A stretch of DNA of 64,000 bases from Burkholderia sp. Ac-20365. Its GTDB lineage: Bacteria > Pseudomonadota > Gammaproteobacteria > Burkholderiales > Burkholderiaceae. This document shows, in pieces, positions 9,398 to 18,410 of this stretch. The notes beneath the pieces are model-generated. The model did not search any database, had not been told where the DNA came from, and saw nothing but the letters and a program-made list of their open reading frames with translations. Where the stretch lies: contig NZ_JAAGPI010000006.1 of NCBI RefSeq assembly GCF_017104715.1, positions 124,001 through 188,000 of the forward strand, in the 5' to 3' direction. Position 1 is the first letter of the stretch, and the number at the start of each line of letters is the position of its first letter. The position numbers and the translations under genes were made by a program.

Positions 9398-9994
9398 TCA
9401 GGCCGCCAGCGGGCGCCGTTCTGTTTCATCATCGGTTGCACGCTGCTGGCGCTCGGCCGACGCATCGCGCTCGCTCGCGGCCTTCTTCGTCTTGCCCGCG
9501 CGCGACGGCGGCTGACAGGCGCCACACACGAAGTTCGACTGAGGGTCGTGCATATGCCCGACGAACATGCCCTTGCAGCGGCAGCACGACGTGCGCTGCA
9601 GCAACTCCGCCTCGAAGAAGCGCACGAGCGTCCATGCGCGCGTCAGGCTCACGACCACTTCGAGCTGATGGCTCTCGCAATGTCCGACGTACAGCCGGTA
9701 CGCCTTGGTCAACGAGTCGAGGCGCGAACAGTCCGTCTGGTCCCGGAAGAACAGATACATGTTGTAGAACAGCGATGAATGGATGTTGGGCATCCACGTC
9801 ATGTACCAGTCCGCCGAAAACGGCAGCATGCCCTTCGGCGGCGACGTCCCTTTCACTTCGCGATAGAGACGGATCATGCGGTCGCGCGAAAGCGTCAGCT
9901 CCGATTCGAGCAGCTGCATCCGGGCGCCGAGTTCGATCAACTCGATCGCACGATAGACTTCATGGGCGTCTTCGCTGATAGTTTTGCGGAGCAT
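9398..9994 (-). CDS. flhC: Flagellar master regulator subunit FlhC
   Basis: The 198-residue protein is a full-length FlhC. The zinc-binding cysteines fall at positions 137, 140, 157 and 160 (CCRCKG and VCGAC), the same numbering as in the E. coli protein. With FlhD it forms the heterohexamer that activates class II flagellar promoters. The last 35 residues are a charged, probably disordered tail. The gene lies 11 bp after flhD and its stop is 8 bp from the convergent MerR-TPR gene. The motAB-che genes that often follow flhDC are absent here. Confidence 0.95.
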   Translation of the reverse strand: MLRKTISEDAHEVYRAIELIELGARMQLLESELTLSRDRMIRLYREVKGTSPPKGMLPFSADWYMTWMPNIHSSLFYNMYLFFRDQTDCSRLDSLTKAYRLYVGHCESHQLEVVVSLTRAWTLVRFFEAELLQRTSCCRCKGMFVGHMHDPQSNFVCGACQPPSRAGKTKKAASERDASAERQQRATDDETERRPLAA

Positions 9995-10005
9995 GGTCGC
10001 TGTCC

Positions 10006-10323
10006 TCACGCAAACTGTTCTGCTGGCTGGCCCGCCAGCAGGATGGCAATGTGGCTGGCCGCCACATCCACGTGCGTCGCCGGTTGCGCGAGCGCGGACA
10101 ACGACACGTGGTCGTTGAACCGGAATGCGCACAGAAGCTGGTTCGATCCGGCGAGCTTCATGATCTGCGCGAGCGTGAGGCTCGCCAGGATCGTGGCGAT
10201 CTCGGACGAAACGCCGAGCCGGAACGCGGCGACGGATTTGTCCTCGAGCAACATGCGTTGCGCAAGAATCAGGTACGAAAGATTGATCTCACGGATCGAG
10301 TCAAGCAATTCACTGCTATGCAT
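10006..10323 (-). CDS. flhD: Flagellar master regulator subunit FlhD
   Basis: The 105-residue protein has the all-helical FlhD sequence (LLDSIREINLSYLILAQRML, then a DKSVAAFRLG turn). FlhD dimers bind FlhC and provide specificity to the FlhD4C2 activator. It starts at ATG 10323 and leads the two-gene operon flhDC on the minus strand. A 301-bp region separates it from the glycosyltransferase gene upstream. Confidence 0.95.
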   Translation of the reverse strand: MHSSELLDSIREINLSYLILAQRMLLEDKSVAAFRLGVSSEIATILASLTLAQIMKLAGSNQLLCAFRFNDHVSLSALAQPATHVDVAASHIAILLAGQPAEQFA

Positions 10324-10624
10324 GGTTTCCCGCTTTGCCGAAAACCCCGATGGTCATGCCGGCATTTTGCCGTGCAGTCTTTTTACTTCCCGGGCCTGTG
10401 TCGATTGTCCGGTGCACGTCTTGATACATAAGTAACGTTTAGTTACATATTGGGCGTAAGCATAGGTTCGACCGATAGTCATGGCAAGCGCGCCGATAAG
10501 CGCTTTCCTTTCACAATCTACCAAAGGGGTAAAAAGGTACCGGCGGCCCGGTGAAAACGCCGGCCGCGAACCGGCAATCGGCAGCAGGACAGGGGCGAAG
10601 AGACGGCGAACTCAACGCCCCGGT
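10324..10624 (-). promoter_or_regulatory. Upstream region of flhDC (promoter not pinned down)
   Basis: This 301-bp stretch has no gene. It is the leader and promoter region of flhDC and also the 3' flank of the glycosyltransferase gene. It contains an inverted repeat with arms GTAAC (10432-10436) and GTTAC (10442-10446), and a weaker hairpin with arms 10486-10491 and 10500-10505. No convincing -35/-10 pair could be assigned by eye. Confidence 0.4.
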
Positions 10625-11881
10625 TTATGCGTGGGCAATATCTGGAGTTTGTTCAGGCCGCGACGACACAGCGCGCATCAGGCTGTCGGCGCAGAGTCCC
10701 GTCAACGCATCGACCGTCGTGGCCGCGCTTTGCAACCATCCAAAACTGTCGAGATGGCGGCGCATCGACGGTTGCAGCGCCTCACGGCGGGGTTCGTCGA
10801 TTGCCAGCAGCTCCAGCATCCCGCGCCGGATCGCGTCGAGGTCCTTCGGGTCGTCGACATAGAGCGCCATGTCGCCGGCCGCCTCGGGCACGGAGCTAAC
10901 CCGGCTCGCCAGCACTGGCGTGTCGCATGCATACGCTTCCAGAGGCGGAATGCCGAACCCTTCGTAGAGCGGCAGGAAGACGAGCCCTTGCGCGCCGCTA
11001 TAGAAGGCGGCCATGTCGTCGTCCTGCACGTAGCCGCGCGGTCGCAGGATCCGTATGCCTTTTGCCTGCGCCTGCCCGATGCGCGCCTGCGTCTCGCCTT
11101 TGTCCCAGCCGTTGGCGCCGATCAACACGAGCGAGTATTGCTGCCGAACGGGCTCCGGCAGCAGCGAGAAGGCATCGATCACCCGGGCCAGGTTTTTTCG
11201 AGGCTCGAGCGTGCCGACTGCAAGCAGATAGTTTTCGCAGGTAATCCCGTAACGTTCACGCACGCTTCTCGACGTCGCATGATCGATCCGCCGATACACA
11301 TGTCTATCCACGGCTGGCGGCGCAATGCGGATACGCGAAGGCTCGATGCCGAAGTGATGCAGGAGGCGTTGCTTTGTGTATTCCGATATCGTGATGATCG
11401 CGCCCGCCTGTTTGACGGAGCGCGGCAGCGCGTAGTCCAGCAGCCTCGCATTGCCCGCTTCCACGCAGTCCGGCACTTCCAGATGCGCGAGATCATGAAT
11501 CACGACGGCCGACGCGCGGGACCGCATGGGCAGCATCGTGTAAGCCGGAAAGAAATACGCTCCTCTGGGCAGGATCGAATCGATCGATAGCGGCAGCCGC
11601 CGCTTCAGGATCTGATGCGCTGCGTTCTTCGCCAGCGAACCTAACGGCGTGACGCCACCGCAATGACGAAAACCGGCGAGCAAACCGGGCCGGTCACAGT
11701 GTTTGCGCGGCACCAGTAACGAATACGAAAATTGCCGCGTGGCGGCGAGCCGATCGATGCCACGAACGATCTCCAGCGTGTACCGGCCGATTCCCGTCGT
11801 ACATTCGCCCAACATGGTCCGGGCGTCGATAACGATATGCGGCTTCGACGCAGCCGGATTCGCCAAACGGTTCTTGTTCAA
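10625..11881 (-). CDS. Glycosyltransferase family 4 (GT-B fold)
   Basis: The 418-residue protein has the GT-B architecture: an N-terminal acceptor domain with TGIGRYTLEI near the start and a C-terminal nucleotide-sugar domain with GTLEPRKNL and the E-x7-E motif within EGFGIPPLEAYA. It is cytosolic, with no membrane helix. The only in-frame start before an upstream stop is TTG 11881, with GGA nine bases earlier. Members transfer hexoses to glycolipid or polysaccharide acceptors. Here it stands alone upstream of flhDC, a neighbourhood that could suit flagellin or surface glycan modification; substrate unknown. Confidence 0.85.
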   Translation of the reverse strand: MNKNRLANPAASKPHIVIDARTMLGECTTGIGRYTLEIVRGIDRLAATRQFSYSLLVPRKHCDRPGLLAGFRHCGGVTPLGSLAKNAAHQILKRRLPLSIDSILPRGAYFFPAYTMLPMRSRASAVVIHDLAHLEVPDCVEAGNARLLDYALPRSVKQAGAIITISEYTKQRLLHHFGIEPSRIRIAPPAVDRHVYRRIDHATSRSVRERYGITCENYLLAVGTLEPRKNLARVIDAFSLLPEPVRQQYSLVLIGANGWDKGETQARIGQAQAKGIRILRPRGYVQDDDMAAFYSGAQGLVFLPLYEGFGIPPLEAYACDTPVLASRVSSVPEAAGDMALYVDDPKDLDAIRRGMLELLAIDEPRREALQPSMRRHLDSFGWLQSAATTVDALTGLCADSLMRAVSSRPEQTPDIAHA

Positions 11882-12061
11882 AAAGAGCGTTCCGTCTTAT
11901 AGCGCCAGTTCGATGGCTTTTATGATGGAAGAGAGGCTGACGAACCTCGTCGTGTAGTTGGCCGAGTATAAGAGTTGCGGCCAGCAGGAAGGCTTTGGGT
12001 GCATTACTTCAACTTACTCCGGCGCGGTCGAACTCGCGTGTCGTCGTGACGGTTCACACGT

Positions 12062-12850
12062 TCAGCGAATCTTCGCCAGTCGACGTCGTTCAAATCCGTT
12101 GCGCACCTGGCCGGCGACGAAGGCGCCGACGATCAGAAGCAGGTACAACGCAACGAGGTTGTGACGCCAGGATTCGAGCGCGAATTGATGCGTGACCAGC
12201 TTCGGATCGGGCGCGCGGAACAGGACGTTCTTTGCCTCGACGGCTCGCATCATCTGGATAAAGCCTGCCGCCGACAGCAGCGGCAACAGCGCGGCAAACG
12301 CCAGCAACGCGGGTCTCATGCGCGCTGCCAAAGGATAGTGGCGCAACCGGAACCATAGTCCGAGGCACCCATGTATCCAGCCCGGTGCGAGCAGCGCGAG
12401 TTGCAGGCCCTGCGTTCCGCTCGTGAGCAGCATGATGACCACTCGCTCATAGTTCGGCTCGAAGCCGTAGAGCGTGGAGGCGAGCCGGGTGGTCACCGCG
12501 TGGCGCATGAGCAGCAGCGGCAGGCTGAGGCCGGCCCACAGCCGGATCCATTCGGCGAGCGGCAACGTCCACTGGCGGCGCCGGTAGATCGTGTGCAACG
12601 CAAGCGAGAAATGCAGCGATGCCGCGCCATACAGCGCGACTGTGCCTGGCGTGCTCCGCCAGAGTCGCAGCGCGATCAGAAGACCGCGCCCGGCAAGTTC
12701 CAGCGACCCGATACCAAGGGCATGGTTGACGAGATGCAGAAAGAGATAAGTCAGCAGCACCACGCCCGAGCCGAACTGAAGCCGGCGTAGCACGCCTTGC
12801 AGCGAAGCCTCGATGCGCCGGTATGGCGCGGCTATCGCCGTGCTTTTCAT
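12062..12850 (-). CDS. Membrane protein resembling the heme-b N-terminal domain of class III cyclases, without a cyclase domain
   Basis: The 262-residue protein has about six membrane helices and paired histidines arranged as in the succinate-dehydrogenase-like cytochrome b module found at the N-terminus of some adenylate/guanylate cyclases (HLVNHALG, LHFSLALHTIYRRRQW, GWIHGCLGLWF). In that family the membrane part continues into a 2Fe-2S ferredoxin and a cyclase domain. Here the reading frame ends just after the last helix, at RRRLAKIR. Reading 180 bp further shows no ferredoxin-like sequence. ATG 12850 overlaps the stop of the upstream small gene by four bases. The role is unknown; redox or oxygen sensing is inference. 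Confidence 0.65.
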   Translation of the reverse strand: MKSTAIAAPYRRIEASLQGVLRRLQFGSGVVLLTYLFLHLVNHALGIGSLELAGRGLLIALRLWRSTPGTVALYGAASLHFSLALHTIYRRRQWTLPLAEWIRLWAGLSLPLLLMRHAVTTRLASTLYGFEPNYERVVIMLLTSGTQGLQLALLAPGWIHGCLGLWFRLRHYPLAARMRPALLAFAALLPLLSAAGFIQMMRAVEAKNVLFRAPDPKLVTHQFALESWRHNLVALYLLLIVGAFVAGQVRNGFERRRLAKIR

Positions 12851-13038
12851 TTCAGACTCCGGCGTGTGTTGTGCGGCGTGCGCGGGGCATTCTGCTTTAC
12901 AGCGTGCTGACACAGCGCTTCGGCAAATCGCTGCAATGCCGACATCGATCCGCATACGCTCTGATATTCCTCCCGGCCGATCTTGCCATCGAGGATGACT
13001 GTCAATCCCGACTCACGGGCCATGTCGACGATGTTCAT
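12847..13038 (-). CDS. Small conserved-looking protein of 63 residues
   Basis: The start at 13038 is supported by GGGGA six bases upstream. The N-terminal two-thirds (MNIVDMARESGLTVILDG, then REEYQSVCGSMSALQRFAEA) looks like a compact alpha/beta fold; the last 20 residues are basic and variable. There is no signal peptide or membrane segment. Its stop overlaps the start of the cyclase-like membrane gene (ATGA), so the two are translated together, which suggests a partner or regulator. I do not recognise the family. Confidence 0.6.
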   Translation of the reverse strand: MNIVDMARESGLTVILDGKIGREEYQSVCGSMSALQRFAEALCQHAVKQNAPRTPHNTRRSLK

Positions 13039-13291
13039 TTCAATTCCCCATTTCGTGTGTCCTGCCTGCAAGACGTTGCTTGCGCATCAGTTATTCCCTG
13101 GCGCAACCCGGGCAGATGAGACGGGGCAGTGGGTTCATTACGGGCATGCGCGGCCGCAGTAGCGCCGAACAGGAAGCGCCGGCGATGCGGAATAAAAACA
13201 ACGACGCGCTGGTATAGCGCCTGAACCCCACTGCGGTAGTCCACCTGATTGCCCGGCGGCCTACCTTCTGAACTCCACTCGAGAGGACATC

Positions 13292-14236
13292 ATGTCGTCA
13301 GATATTCCTTCCAATCCGTCGCGACGTAACGCGTTGAAATGCCTCGCCTTCGGTGGCGCAGGCACCCTGTTCATGCTGTCCGGCGGCGTGCTCGCGCCAA
13401 TGGAGCTCGCCTCCGCCGCCAGCATGGCTGACAAGTCGGCGTCCTCGGGCGTTCCGCTGTTCCTGCAGATCAGCGACACGCATATCGGCTTCAACAAGGA
13501 AGCCAATCCGGATGTCGCGGGCACGCTCAAGCAGACGATCGACTTCGTCAACGCGATGCCCGTCAAACCGGCGCTGACGATCCACACGGGCGATATCACG
13601 CATCTCTCGAAAGCTTCGGAGTTCGACCTCGCAGGCCAGTTGCTGTCGGGACTGAACATCACCGAACTGCACACGGTGCCTGGAGAACATGACGTGACGG
13701 ACGGACCGGGCACGGAGTACTTCAAGCGCTTCGGCGCGGCCTCGGACAACAAGGGCTACTACAGCTTCGATCACAACGGCGTGCACTTCGTCGGCCTCGT
13801 CAACGTGATGCATTTCAAGCCCAACGGCCTGGGTGGCCTCGGCGACGAACAGCTCGAGTGGCTGGAAAACGATCTGAAGGGACGCTCGTCGAGCACGCCG
13901 ATTGTGGTGTTCGCGCACATGCCGATGTGGACGATCTACGAACCCTGGGGATGGGGCACGGGCGATTCGGGCAGGGCGATGGATTACCTGAAACGGTTCG
14001 GCTCGGTCACGGTGCTGAATGGCCACATCCACCAGATCGTGTCCAAGGTGGAAGGGAATATCACTTTCCATACCGCGCGTTCGACCGCCTATCCGCAACC
14101 GACGGCCGGCAACGGTCCGGGACCCATGCCGCTGAAGGTGCCCGGCGACCAGCTGGCAAAGATGCTGGGCGTGACCAGCATCAAGATCTCGCAGCATCCG
14201 CTCAAGGCAACGCTTTCCGACACGACGCTCGTCTGA
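13292..14236 (+). CDS. Tat-exported calcineurin-like metallophosphoesterase
   Basis: The 314-residue protein has a twin-arginine signal (SRRNALKCLAFGGAGTLF) and the metallophosphoesterase metal motifs in order: DTHIG, HTGDITH, GEHD in place of the common GNHD, FAHMP, and GHIH. The enzyme should act in the periplasm on a phosphoester with two metal ions bound before export. The next gene, 35 bp away, is a cupredoxin, and the pair recurs in Burkholderiaceae. Substrate cannot be inferred. Confidence 0.88.
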   Translation: MSSDIPSNPSRRNALKCLAFGGAGTLFMLSGGVLAPMELASAASMADKSASSGVPLFLQISDTHIGFNKEANPDVAGTLKQTIDFVNAMPVKPALTIHTGDITHLSKASEFDLAGQLLSGLNITELHTVPGEHDVTDGPGTEYFKRFGAASDNKGYYSFDHNGVHFVGLVNVMHFKPNGLGGLGDEQLEWLENDLKGRSSSTPIVVFAHMPMWTIYEPWGWGTGDSGRAMDYLKRFGSVTVLNGHIHQIVSKVEGNITFHTARSTAYPQPTAGNGPGPMPLKVPGDQLAKMLGVTSIKISQHPLKATLSDTTLV

Positions 14237-14271
14237 TCGCAGACGTCATTCATCTACAAGGGATTTTCATC

Positions 14272-14619
14272 ATGCCATCCAACATCCTCAAACGCGCTTG
14301 TGCCGTCTCCATCGGACGATGGATTCTGATTGCGGCCTTGACGTCGGGGTTCAACGTCGCGCATGCGCAGGATGCCAATGCGGTCGTGATCAAGAATTTC
14401 ATGTTCGAGCCGATGTCGCTCACGGTCAAGGCAGGCTCGACCGTGACCTGGAAAAACCTCGACGGGGAACCGCATACGGTGGTCAACGACGCCGGAGTTT
14501 TTCATTCCGCCGCGCTCGACGAGAACGACACGTATCAGTACAAGTTCGACAAACCGGGCGTCTACAAGGTCTTTTGCGGCATACACCCGAACATGAAAGC
14601 GACCATTACGGTGCAGTAG
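14272..14619 (+). CDS. Small periplasmic type 1 copper protein (plastocyanin-like cupredoxin)
   Basis: The 115-residue protein has a signal peptide of about 32 residues ending at AHA. The mature part is one cupredoxin domain of about 83 residues, with copper ligands recognisable as His in GEPHTVV and Cys, His and Met in FCGIHPNM near the C-terminus. It would carry electrons or bind copper in the periplasm. It lies in an apparent operon with the metallophosphoesterase. Confidence 0.88.
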   Translation: MPSNILKRACAVSIGRWILIAALTSGFNVAHAQDANAVVIKNFMFEPMSLTVKAGSTVTWKNLDGEPHTVVNDAGVFHSAALDENDTYQYKFDKPGVYKVFCGIHPNMKATITVQ

Positions 14620-14727
14620 GACATGACGGAGACTTTGTTGCGGAAATGGCGGCTGCAGGGCGTTCGGGCTCCCTGCGGCGCGCGCCGCGAGCGACAGTGC
14701 GAGTGAGTACGATTGCGTCGGCCGATG

Positions 14728-16218
14728 CTAAGGGTGGCGCCATGCATCGGGTCTGTCGTCGGAACGGGCGGCAGCGTCCGGCTCGAATCCTTTTTCAGAA
14801 CCCGGTTCCTGAGCCGTCGTAGCGCCCGTGTCGTAAATGTTCTGCGCGGCCGCCTGTTCGGCCCGCCAGCGCCGACGCGATTCATGCATCGTCTGCAGCG
14901 CGATGCGTGCCATCTTCACCCAGCCGGAGGGACGCGGATCGGCCAGCATGCTGAGCGCGCGTGCATAGTCCAGCGTGAGCCCGGGCGTCCATGCCATCGT
15001 TGCCGAGCGTTTTCTCACTTGTGCCGCGACCCAGAGTTCGGGTGTGGCCGCGACGCGCAGGAACGGCTTCCAGCCGCTGCCCTTTCCCCACGCACGAACC
15101 GATGCGCCCTCGATCGCCGCTTCCAGCGCCTTCGCGACCGTGCTCGAACAGTTGCGGTACGTGAGGTTATAGGTGGCATCGCGCCGGTACTCTGTCCAGA
15201 AGCGTTCGAGCCGTTCCGGGTCATAGTTGCGGATGCGGACCTGTCGCGTCGACGGGCACCATGCCGCCGATTCCGTCGCATAGTCCGGCTGAAACAGTCC
15301 GGGTACATCGTTGTCGCGCGTCGCGCGCAGGATCCGCGAGAACTCCTCGGGTGAGCGCTCGATTTCGACAGCGGGATACAGGCTGATGTAGATGCCCTCT
15401 GCTGTTTCGAGCGCGGCGTGCCCTGTCGAGATCGCGCCGTTCCTGTCGACCGCCGCAATGTAGCGGTCGACGATCGGCTGCCGCCGTGCTTCGGCTTTTG
15501 TCGTACCGGCAGGCGTCCATACGTGCACGGTCAATACGTGCTCGTGCGGTTCGGGCGGACCGTCGAATGAGACGGATGGTTGAGGCTTGTGTGCGACGGG
15601 CGAATCCGTCGACGTTGCGGTAGACGCGCGTCTGATGTCTTTGTCGTCGGCTACGGCGGGATTGACTGCCAGCCGCCGCACGCGCATCGCGAGCAGGATC
15701 ATGTTCCAGCCGCCGAACAGCAGGCCGAACGCAACGCAGTACGCGACGGTGCCGGCATAGTGATCGGGGTAGGGCTGATAGAAGAAGATTGCGATTGCAA
15801 CTTCCAGTACGCCGCCCGCTACGGCGACTTTCCATTTCCGGAAGCGGACCACTTTCGCCGCGATGATCTGCAACGTACCGTCGACGAGAAACAGCGTGCC
15901 GAAGATCATCGACAGAATAAAGTTGCCGTGTTCTCCGCCGACCAGCACAAGTCCCGCGGACAGAATGAACGTGATTCCTTTCACGTAGCGCAGGGTGCGC
16001 TGGCCGCCCATCCCTGTCCATGCGACGCACATCGTCGCGACGCCCTCGAGCAGGAGCAGCGCGGCAAACGGCATGATCGGGAACCACAGCGCGCCGTCGA
16101 GCGCATCGCAGAAGATCGTCAGGCCAAGCAAGACGCTCAGGCATCCGACCATCAGCAGTTCGCGCCAGCGGACGCGAAGATAGTCGACACCAAGAAGAAT
16201 CATCACGAGCCGGACCAT
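14728..16218 (-). CDS. HdeD-like membrane domain fused to a soluble domain with His and Cys motifs
   Basis: The 496-residue protein starts at ATG 16218. Residues about 1-180 carry six membrane helices of the HdeD/DUF308 type (RWRELLMVGCLSVLLGL; SMIFGTLFLVDGTLQII). After a linker at about 185-225, a soluble domain contains STGHAALE (His267) and YRNCSSTVAKALE (Cys357). A histidine preceding a cysteine in such contexts resembles circularly permuted NlpC/P60-like peptidases; that assignment is inference. The C-terminal 40 residues are low complexity. The gene converges with the cupredoxin gene and has no operon partner. Confidence 0.7.
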   Translation of the reverse strand: MVRLVMILLGVDYLRVRWRELLMVGCLSVLLGLTIFCDALDGALWFPIMPFAALLLLEGVATMCVAWTGMGGQRTLRYVKGITFILSAGLVLVGGEHGNFILSMIFGTLFLVDGTLQIIAAKVVRFRKWKVAVAGGVLEVAIAIFFYQPYPDHYAGTVAYCVAFGLLFGGWNMILLAMRVRRLAVNPAVADDKDIRRASTATSTDSPVAHKPQPSVSFDGPPEPHEHVLTVHVWTPAGTTKAEARRQPIVDRYIAAVDRNGAISTGHAALETAEGIYISLYPAVEIERSPEEFSRILRATRDNDVPGLFQPDYATESAAWCPSTRQVRIRNYDPERLERFWTEYRRDATYNLTYRNCSSTVAKALEAAIEGASVRAWGKGSGWKPFLRVAATPELWVAAQVRKRSATMAWTPGLTLDYARALSMLADPRPSGWVKMARIALQTMHESRRRWRAEQAAAQNIYDTGATTAQEPGSEKGFEPDAAARSDDRPDAWRHP

Positions 16219-16440
16219 GATTGAATCCTCGCTGCACGTACCCGTTTGCCGACAGCCGGGGCGGGGTGGGTTGCGCAAGCGGCAAGCAATGCCGCGCGCC
16301 TGTAGCACAACGCATCATAGTGCGATTCTCGCGCTCGGGATGCAGGTTGTTTTGTGTGACGATACGCGGCGCGATTGATGTATCGTCCGGACTGTTTTTG
16401 ATGACGTCTCGCCGGGCCGAGGCTCGGCTATCAGAGGCTG

Positions 16441-16475
16441 AAAACGGCCGCTTTCCGTTGGAAAAAGCGGCCGTT
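16441..16475 (-). terminator. Intrinsic terminator after the split transketolase operon
   Basis: A perfect 12-bp stem (16443-16454 with 16464-16475) encloses a 9-nt loop. On the minus strand the second arm is followed by TTTTC, so it can end transcripts that leave the transketolase genes 59 bp earlier. The rest of the 315-bp gap 16219-16533 shows no gene. Confidence 0.75.
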
Positions 16476-16533
16476 CGTAGCGGCGACTGTCGCGCAGGCA
16501 AGCTCGTTGCGCTTTATCCAGCAGCCTGACCGG

Positions 16534-17532
16534 TCACGCGAGCCATGTCTTGATCGAGGCGGCCATCGTGCCCGTGGAAATGCCATAGCGATCGTGCAGC
16601 GTTGGCAGCGCGCCGGCATCGAGGAACGCGTCGGGCAGCGCGATCTGCCGGAATGTCGGCGTGACGCCTGCGCCGAGCAGCGTGCTCGCCACCGCTTCGC
16701 CGAGCCCGCCGATCACCGTATGGTTTTCCGCGACGATCACCATACGGCCTGTGCGCTTCGCTTCACGCAGGATCGTCGCCGTATCGAGTGGCTTGATGGT
16801 CGGTACGTGCAGCACGCCGACGCCGATGTTGTCCGCCTCCAGCGCCTTCGCGACTTCGAGCGAGCGCATCGTCATGATCCCGGACGAGATCATCAGCACG
16901 TCGTTGCCGTCGCGCAGCAGCTTCGCTTTGCCGAGTTCGAACGTGTAGTCGTATTCGTCGAGCACGGCGGGCACGTTGCCGCGCAAGAGACGCGCGTAGA
17001 CAGGGCCTTTGTGTGCGGCGATCGCGGGCACCATCTGTTCGATATCGAGCGCGTCGCACGGGTCGATTACCGTCATGTTCGGCATCGCGCGCATCAGTGC
17101 GAGATCTTCGGCGGCCTGATGGCTCGGACCGTAGCCTGTCGTGAGACCCGGCAGCGCGGCGACGATTTTCACGTCGAGGTTGTCTTCGGCGATCGTCTGA
17201 TGGATGAAGTCATAGGCGCGGCGCGTGGCAAACACGGCATACGTCGTGACGAACGGCTGCGCGCCTTCATGCGCGAAACCGGCTGCTGCGCCCATCAGCA
17301 GTTGCTCGGCCATGCCCATCTGATAGTAACGGTCAGGAAATTCCTTTCCGAAGATATGCAGGTCGGTGTACTTGCCGAGGTCGGCTGTCATGCCGATCAC
17401 GTTGCTCTTCATGCGCGCCAGTTCGCTGAGCGCGTGGCCGAACGGTGCAGAACGCGTGACCTGTCCTTCGCCTGCAATCGACGCGATCATCGCCGATGTC
17501 TTCAGACGCGGCTTCTTTTCAATGGTGCTCAT
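16534..17532 (-). CDS. Transketolase, C-terminal subunit (split enzyme)
   Basis: The 332-residue protein carries the pyrimidine-binding and C-terminal transketolase domains. The GMAEQLLMGAAAGFAHEG segment contains the glutamate that activates thiamine diphosphate. It overlaps the N-terminal subunit gene by four bases, and the two should form one active site. Split transketolases are common in specialised sugar catabolic clusters; this one sits with an MFS carrier, a dehydrogenase and a LysR regulator. No sugar kinase or isomerase is encoded nearby. Confidence 0.92.
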   Translation of the reverse strand: MSTIEKKPRLKTSAMIASIAGEGQVTRSAPFGHALSELARMKSNVIGMTADLGKYTDLHIFGKEFPDRYYQMGMAEQLLMGAAAGFAHEGAQPFVTTYAVFATRRAYDFIHQTIAEDNLDVKIVAALPGLTTGYGPSHQAAEDLALMRAMPNMTVIDPCDALDIEQMVPAIAAHKGPVYARLLRGNVPAVLDEYDYTFELGKAKLLRDGNDVLMISSGIMTMRSLEVAKALEADNIGVGVLHVPTIKPLDTATILREAKRTGRMVIVAENHTVIGGLGEAVASTLLGAGVTPTFRQIALPDAFLDAGALPTLHDRYGISTGTMAASIKTWLA

Positions 17533-18374
17533 GCCTGTCTCCCTGCTTCCAGTGCGTCGAGTGCGAGTTTCCACTCGTGTGCGTCGACGCGGATAAAGTG
17601 GTTCTTCTCGCGTTCTTCGAGGAACGGCACGCCGCAGCCCATCTTCGTATCGCACACGATGATGCGCGGCTGCGGCTTGTCATGGTTTCGGGCGTTATCG
17701 AATGCGCGCTTCACGGCTTCGATGTCGTTGCCGTTCACGCGCTGCGTGTACCAGCCGAACGCTTCCAGTTTTTCGACGAGCGGCTCGAAGGCCATGATCT
17801 GCGTCGACGGACCGTCGGCCTGCTGGTTGTTCACGTCGACCATCGCGATCAGGTTGTCGAGCTTCCAGTGCGCGGCCGACATCAGGCCTTCCCAGATCGC
17901 GCCTTCATCGAGTTCGCCGTCGGAGAAGAGCGTGTAGACGAAGGCGTCAGAGTTCTTGCGCTTGAGACCCAGACACCGGCCGACGGCAATGGTCAGCCCC
18001 TGTCCGAGCGAGCCGCCTGACATTTCCATACCGGGTGTATAGCTCGCCATACCGGACATCGGCAAACGGCTGTCGTCGCTGCCGTAGGTTTCGAGTTCTT
18101 CAGCGGGCAGGATGCCGGCTTCGAAGAGCGCGGCGTACAACGCAATGGCGTAATGACCATTCGACAGCAGGAAGCGGTCGCGGCCTTCCCATTCGGGGTC
18201 TTCCGGCTGATAGCGCATCGCGCCGAAGTACGCGACGGCCAGTACGTCGGCAATGTCGAGCGCCTGGCCGATATAGCCCTGGCCCTGTACTTCGCCCATC
18301 AGCAGCGCGTTCCTCCTGATCCGGTACGCATGCTCAGCGAGCGAGACGTTCTCGGTCATGATGTCGGTGTCCAT
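17529..18374 (-). CDS. Transketolase, N-terminal subunit (split enzyme)
   Basis: The 281-residue protein holds the thiamine-diphosphate PP domain: SNGHYAIALYAAL, GGSLGQGLTIAVG and the GDG-like SDGELDEGAIWE followed by VDVNNQQADG. The start at 18374 has AAAGGAG upstream. It transfers two-carbon ketol units together with the downstream C-terminal subunit. Sugar specificity is not visible. It follows the MFS gene by 36 bp. Confidence 0.92.
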   Translation of the reverse strand: MDTDIMTENVSLAEHAYRIRRNALLMGEVQGQGYIGQALDIADVLAVAYFGAMRYQPEDPEWEGRDRFLLSNGHYAIALYAALFEAGILPAEELETYGSDDSRLPMSGMASYTPGMEMSGGSLGQGLTIAVGRCLGLKRKNSDAFVYTLFSDGELDEGAIWEGLMSAAHWKLDNLIAMVDVNNQQADGPSTQIMAFEPLVEKLEAFGWYTQRVNGNDIEAVKRAFDNARNHDKPQPRIIVCDTKMGCGVPFLEEREKNHFIRVDAHEWKLALDALEAGRQA

Positions 18375-18410
18375 GTAGTGCTCCTTTGATATCGAATGAA
18401 TCCTGAAACC

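Noticed and set aside
11882..12061. Remnant of a ferredoxin-cyclase downstream of the heme module
   Set aside because: Reading this 180-bp gap on the minus strand gives early stops and no cysteine-rich ferredoxin pattern.
12062..12850. Succinate dehydrogenase membrane subunit
   Set aside because: The histidine spacing and the HGCLGLWF block fit the cyclase-associated module better, and no other sdh gene is nearby.
16507..17937. A 476-codon open frame on the plus strand
   Set aside because: It is antisense to the two transketolase genes, which are recognised with certainty.
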